Source: Thermoanaerobaculales bacterium
GTDB taxonomy: Bacteria; Acidobacteriota; Thermoanaerobaculia; Thermoanaerobaculales; Sulfomarinibacteraceae
Assembly: GCA_025456385.1 (NCBI GenBank)
Contig: JALOKS010000169.1
Span: forward strand, 1 to 6,070
Direction: 5' to 3'
Length of the DNA: 6,070 nt
Numbering within the stretch: position 1 is the stretch's first letter; each line of letters opens with the position of its first letter. Shown one piece after another: positions 3,323 through 6,070 of the stretch. The notes beneath the pieces were generated by a model. That model worked only from the letters and a program-made list of their open reading frames with translations. It had not been told where the DNA came from and ran no database searches. A program made the translations under genes and the position numbers.

Positions 3323-6070
3323 ATGTCTCCGGTCTCCCGCTCCCGTTCCCGTGTCATCACCTGCCGCGGCGCCCGCGCGGCGGAGCGATGCCTGCTCGAG
3401 CAGCTGGCCGCAGTGCGGGCGGCGGCCCCCGAGGACCTGTCGCTGCCGGTGCGGGTGGTGGTGCCCTCGAAGAGCCTGCGCCGCCATCTCCTGCGGGTGG
3501 TGGCCCGCCGCATGGGCGCCGCGGCGGGCCTCCAGGTGCAGACCCTCTTCGGGCTCGCCCTGGAGGTGGTGTCGAGGGCCGGGATGGTGGTCCCGCGCGC
3601 GGATGCGGCCTTCGAGGTGCAGGTGCGGCGGCTGGCCGCGGCGGAGCCGGCGCTGCGCGCGGGCCTCGACGAGCTGACCGACGGCTACGACGCGGTGGTG
3701 GGCGCGGTCCGCGACCTCCTGGACGCGGGCTTTCTTCCCGGCAACGAGGAGGGTGTGCTCGAGCGCCTGGACGAGGTCGCGGAGGCCGTCGCGCCCGAGC
3801 GCGTGGAGCGGGCGCGGGCGCTGGTGCGTCTCGCGGCCGCCGCGGTCGAGGAGGGCGAGTCGGGTGGCCTGCGGCGCTCGATGTGCGCGCTGCAGCTGGC
3901 CGAGGAGGTGCTGCCGGCGTGCGGCCCGGATCTGCTGCCGACGCGGGAGCTGTTCGTGCACGGGTTCGCCGACGTCACCGGGGTCGCGGCGGACCTGCTG
4001 GTGGGCCTGCTCCGGGTTTTCGGGGGGACGGTGGTGCTCGACCGGCCGCCGGACCCTTCGGACCCCGCCCGCGACGACCTCGGCGGTGCCTACCTGAGCC
4101 GCCTCGAAGAGCGGGTGGCCCACCTCGATCAGGCGGCGGACGGGGCCGGCGACCCGCCTTCGGAGATCGAGCTCGCCGAGGCGCCGGACGTGGAGTCCGA
4201 GGCGCGGTGGGTTGCCGAGCGCCTCCGCGGCCTCCTCGATGAGGGCGTCGAGCCCGAGCGGATCGGCGTCGTCGGGCGCTCCCTGGAGGCCATGGCGCTG
4301 CCGCTTCGCCGCCACCTGCGCCGCCTGGGCATTCCGTTCTCGGCTGAGGGCGCCGTGGTGCCGGGGGCCGGGCCGCGGCGCACGTTGGGCCGCCTGACCG
4401 AGCTGCTGCGCCGGGGTACCGCGAGCGAGGTGGACCTGTGGATCGAAGCGCGCGCGGGACGTCTCGCGGCGACCGAGCTCCTGCTCGGGCTGCGGGTCCT
4501 CGGCATCCCGAGGCTGGCCGACCTCGCGGCTCTGCCGGCCGACGCCGCACCCTTGTCCGGCGTGCCGCTGCCGATCGCCTTCGCCCGCGAGGAGGGCGAG
4601 GCGGAGGCGACGGACAGCCGCGAGCCGCGGCGGCTGTCGTCCGACCGGCTGCGGCGGGCGGTCGCGGAGGCGCGGCAGCTGGTCGACGCGCTCGAGCGAC
4701 GGGTCGGCGCGGGCCCGGCGGCGCTGCACCGGAGCCTCACCGTGAAGGTGCTGGCGGCGCTCGGATGGGACGAAAGGTCCGTGGAGTCGCGAGCGGTCCA
4801 CGAGGCCCTCGACGGGTTGTGCAGGGAGTTTCCGGAGGGCTTCGAGCTGACCGGCCCGGAGTGGCTGAAGCTGCTCAGCGACCGCCTGGGCCGGGTCGGC
4901 GAGGTGCCTCTCGGCGGAGGGGGCGCGGGCGTCCAGGTCCTGACCGTGATGGAGGCGCGGGCGCGGACCTTCGACCGCCTGTTCGTGACCGGGGCGAACC
5001 GCGGCGCCTTTCCCAGGGTCGTCCACGAGGACCCGATGCTGCCCGAGTCGGTGCGGGCGAGGCTGGCGGCCGACGTGCTGCCCGAGATGCCGGTGAAGAG
5101 GCGCAGCGCGGACGAGGAGCGGTACCTGTGGGCGCAGCTGCTCTCGAGCGCCCCTGCGGTCGCGGTCTCGTGGCACGTCTACGGCGCGGAGGGCACGCGG
5201 ACGCCGTCGCCCTTCGTCGATCGGCTGCGGCGGCGCGAGGGCGTGAGGGGACCGGTCCAGGTCCGGCAGCTGTGGAGCGCCGACGAAACCGTGGCGCGTC
5301 CGAGGACCGCCTACGAGCTCGCCGTGCTCGAGGCGCCGGCGGCGGGGGCCCGCGGGATGGCCGCGATCCTCGAAGCTGCGGTGGCCGAAGGCCGCACCGA
5401 CGCCGGCCTCGAGCACTCCGCGGTGGCGGCGGGGGCTCTGGCGCAGGCGCGGGCGGAGGTTCTGGCGGCGGTGGAACGGCCCAAGGACGCCACCGCAGCG
5501 TCTCCGTGGTTCGGTTTCGCGGGAGCCGGCGGGGTGCCGGAGGGCGGGGCCCTGTGGGTCACGCTGGCCGAGAAGACCGGGACCTGCCCCCTGCAGGCGT
5601 TCATCGAGCGACGGTTGGGGGTGCTGCCGCTGCCGGACCCGCTCCTCGGCCTGCCCGGGATCGGCGGCGCGCTGGTCGGGCAGGTGGTGCACGGGGTCCT
5701 GGAGGCGGTGGTCCGCGAAGCGGTCGACAACCGCGGCGAGCTCGAGACCGTGCTCAGTCGCAGCCCGGCCGAGGCCAGGTGGCCCGACCGCGCCCGGCTG
5801 GACGGGCTCGTCCTCGACGAGGCGCGGAGGGTGGCGGCCAGGGAGGGCCTGGCCCCCTGGGGCATGGCGCCGCTGCTCGCCGCGCGGGCGCGGCAGTTTC
5901 TCGAGGTCGAGCGCGGCCTGGAGTGGGCGGAGGGCTCGCTGACCGGCGTCCTCGGGACCGAGGTCGAGGGCTGGGCGGCGGTGCCGGGCGTTCCGGCCAG
6001 GCTCCGCTTCCGGGCCGACCGGGTCGACGCGGAGGGCCCGACCGCGGTGCTGGTCGACTACAAGACGGCG
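3323..6070 (+). CDS. AddB-like protein: inactive helicase fold plus PD-(D/E)XK nuclease, C-terminus cut off
   Basis: 916 codons are present and the gene runs off the right edge; AddB-type proteins are usually about 1000-1150 residues. Together with an AddA-type helicase-nuclease they resect double-strand DNA ends for RecA recombination. The N-terminus has a helicase-like first strand (RVITCRGARAAERCLLEQL, 10-28) but no GKT/GKS Walker A, then VRVVVPSKSLRRHLL (43-57) and GLQVQTLFGLAL (69-80). Later family motifs are VQVLTVMEARARTFDRLFV (537-555), DEERYLWAQLL (597-607) and TPSPF (627-631). TGTCPLQAF has Cys755, the position of the first iron-sulphur cysteine in AddB; any remaining cysteines would lie beyond the edge. 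The nuclease domain shows His790 (GQVVHGVLEAVV), Asp899 (RFRADRVD), then Asp912 and Lys914 in DYKT. The 13-residue gap between the two Asp matches RecB Asp1067/Asp1080. The nuclease therefore looks active while ATP hydrolysis is not expected from this subunit. I leave the symbol blank because lineage-specific AddB relatives differ. Confidence 0.85.
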   Translation, partial: MSPVSRSRSRVITCRGARAAERCLLEQLAAVRAAAPEDLSLPVRVVVPSKSLRRHLLRVVARRMGAAAGLQVQTLFGLALEVVSRAGMVVPRADAAFEVQVRRLAAAEPALRAGLDELTDGYDAVVGAVRDLLDAGFLPGNEEGVLERLDEVAEAVAPERVERARALVRLAAAAVEEGESGGLRRSMCALQLAEEVLPACGPDLLPTRELFVHGFADVTGVAADLLVGLLRVFGGTVVLDRPPDPSDPARDDLGGAYLSRLEERVAHLDQAADGAGDPPSEIELAEAPDVESEARWVAERLRGLLDEGVEPERIGVVGRSLEAMALPLRRHLRRLGIPFSAEGAVVPGAGPRRTLGRLTELLRRGTASEVDLWIEARAGRLAATELLLGLRVLGIPRLADLAALPADAAPLSGVPLPIAFAREEGEAEATDSREPRRLSSDRLRRAVAEARQLVDALERRVGAGPAALHRSLTVKVLAALGWDERSVESRAVHEALDGLCREFPEGFELTGPEWLKLLSDRLGRVGEVPLGGGGAGVQVLTVMEARARTFDRLFVTGANRGAFPRVVHEDPMLPESVRARLAADVLPEMPVKRRSADEERYLWAQLLSSAPAVAVSWHVYGAEGTRTPSPFVDRLRRREGVRGPVQVRQLWSADETVARPRTAYELAVLEAPAAGARGMAAILEAAVAEGRTDAGLEHSAVAAGALAQARAEVLAAVERPKDATAASPWFGFAGAGGVPEGGALWVTLAEKTGTCPLQAFIERRLGVLPLPDPLLGLPGIGGALVGQVVHGVLEAVVREAVDNRGELETVLSRSPAEARWPDRARLDGLVLDEARRVAAREGLAPWGMAPLLAARARQFLEVERGLEWAEGSLTGVLGTEVEGWAAVPGVPARLRFRADRVDAEGPTAVLVDYKTA

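Noticed and set aside
3220..3513. N-terminal extension of the DUF4442 frame to 254 residues.
   Set aside because: The added part is Arg/Thr-rich, runs antisense into the AddB-like gene and crosses its promoter region. The family domain begins after ATG 3219, which has its own GGAGG.
3013..4242. A 409-codon plus-strand frame overlapping the DUF4442 and AddB-like genes.
   Set aside because: It is dominated by Gly, Arg, Ala and Pro runs with no domain and is out of frame with the AddB-like protein.
2669..5692. A 1007-codon open frame on the minus strand antisense to the AddB-like gene.
   Set aside because: It is rich in Arg, His, Gln and Pro with no recognisable domain, while the plus-strand frame carries ordered AddB and nuclease motifs and has a ribosome site. 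Stop codons are rare in antisense frames at this GC content.
1..6070. A new multi-gene defence or metabolic system.
   Set aside because: The four genes alternate in strand, belong to known families with unrelated roles, and show no mobile-element or defence signature. Nothing in the sequence links them into one system.

Overview
The window is very GC-rich DNA, with G or C at most third codon positions, and carries four protein genes on alternating strands (-, +, -, +). Two genes are complete and two are cut by the window edges. GC richness, a large secreted Asp-box/sortilin-type propeller protein and a solo DUF4442 protein fit an uncultured, Gram-negative-like soil or sediment bacterium. An Acidobacteriota-type lineage is my best guess, but this is inference; no ribosomal or other firm marker is present.

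Layout: (1) 1-654, minus strand: N-terminal 218 residues of an exported beta-propeller protein, running off the left edge. (2) 655-856: divergent intergenic region with candidate promoters for both neighbours. (3) 857-2587, plus strand: complete SppA, a membrane-anchored signal peptide peptidase of the long two-domain type, with both catalytic residues recognisable. (4) 2588-2748: convergent intergenic region with an AACGTT repeat/hairpin and a short GC hairpin. (5) 2749-3219, minus strand: small DUF4442 hotdog-fold protein. (6) 3220-3322: divergent intergenic region with a 12-bp palindrome and promoter-like elements. (7) 3323-6070, plus strand: AddB-like helicase-relic/nuclease protein, reaching its PD-(D/E)XK active site just before the right edge.

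Because neighbouring genes alternate in strand, no two genes here form an operon with each other. SppA and the secreted propeller share an envelope/export theme. The AddB-like protein belongs to double-strand-break processing and would be expected to have an AddA-type helicase partner, probably just downstream of the window. I see no RNA gene, CRISPR array, insertion sequence, phage gene or clearly new multi-gene system. The most unusual piece is the short AACGTT repeat cluster between the convergent genes. Very long antisense open frames lie across the genes and are best read as GC-rich shadows.
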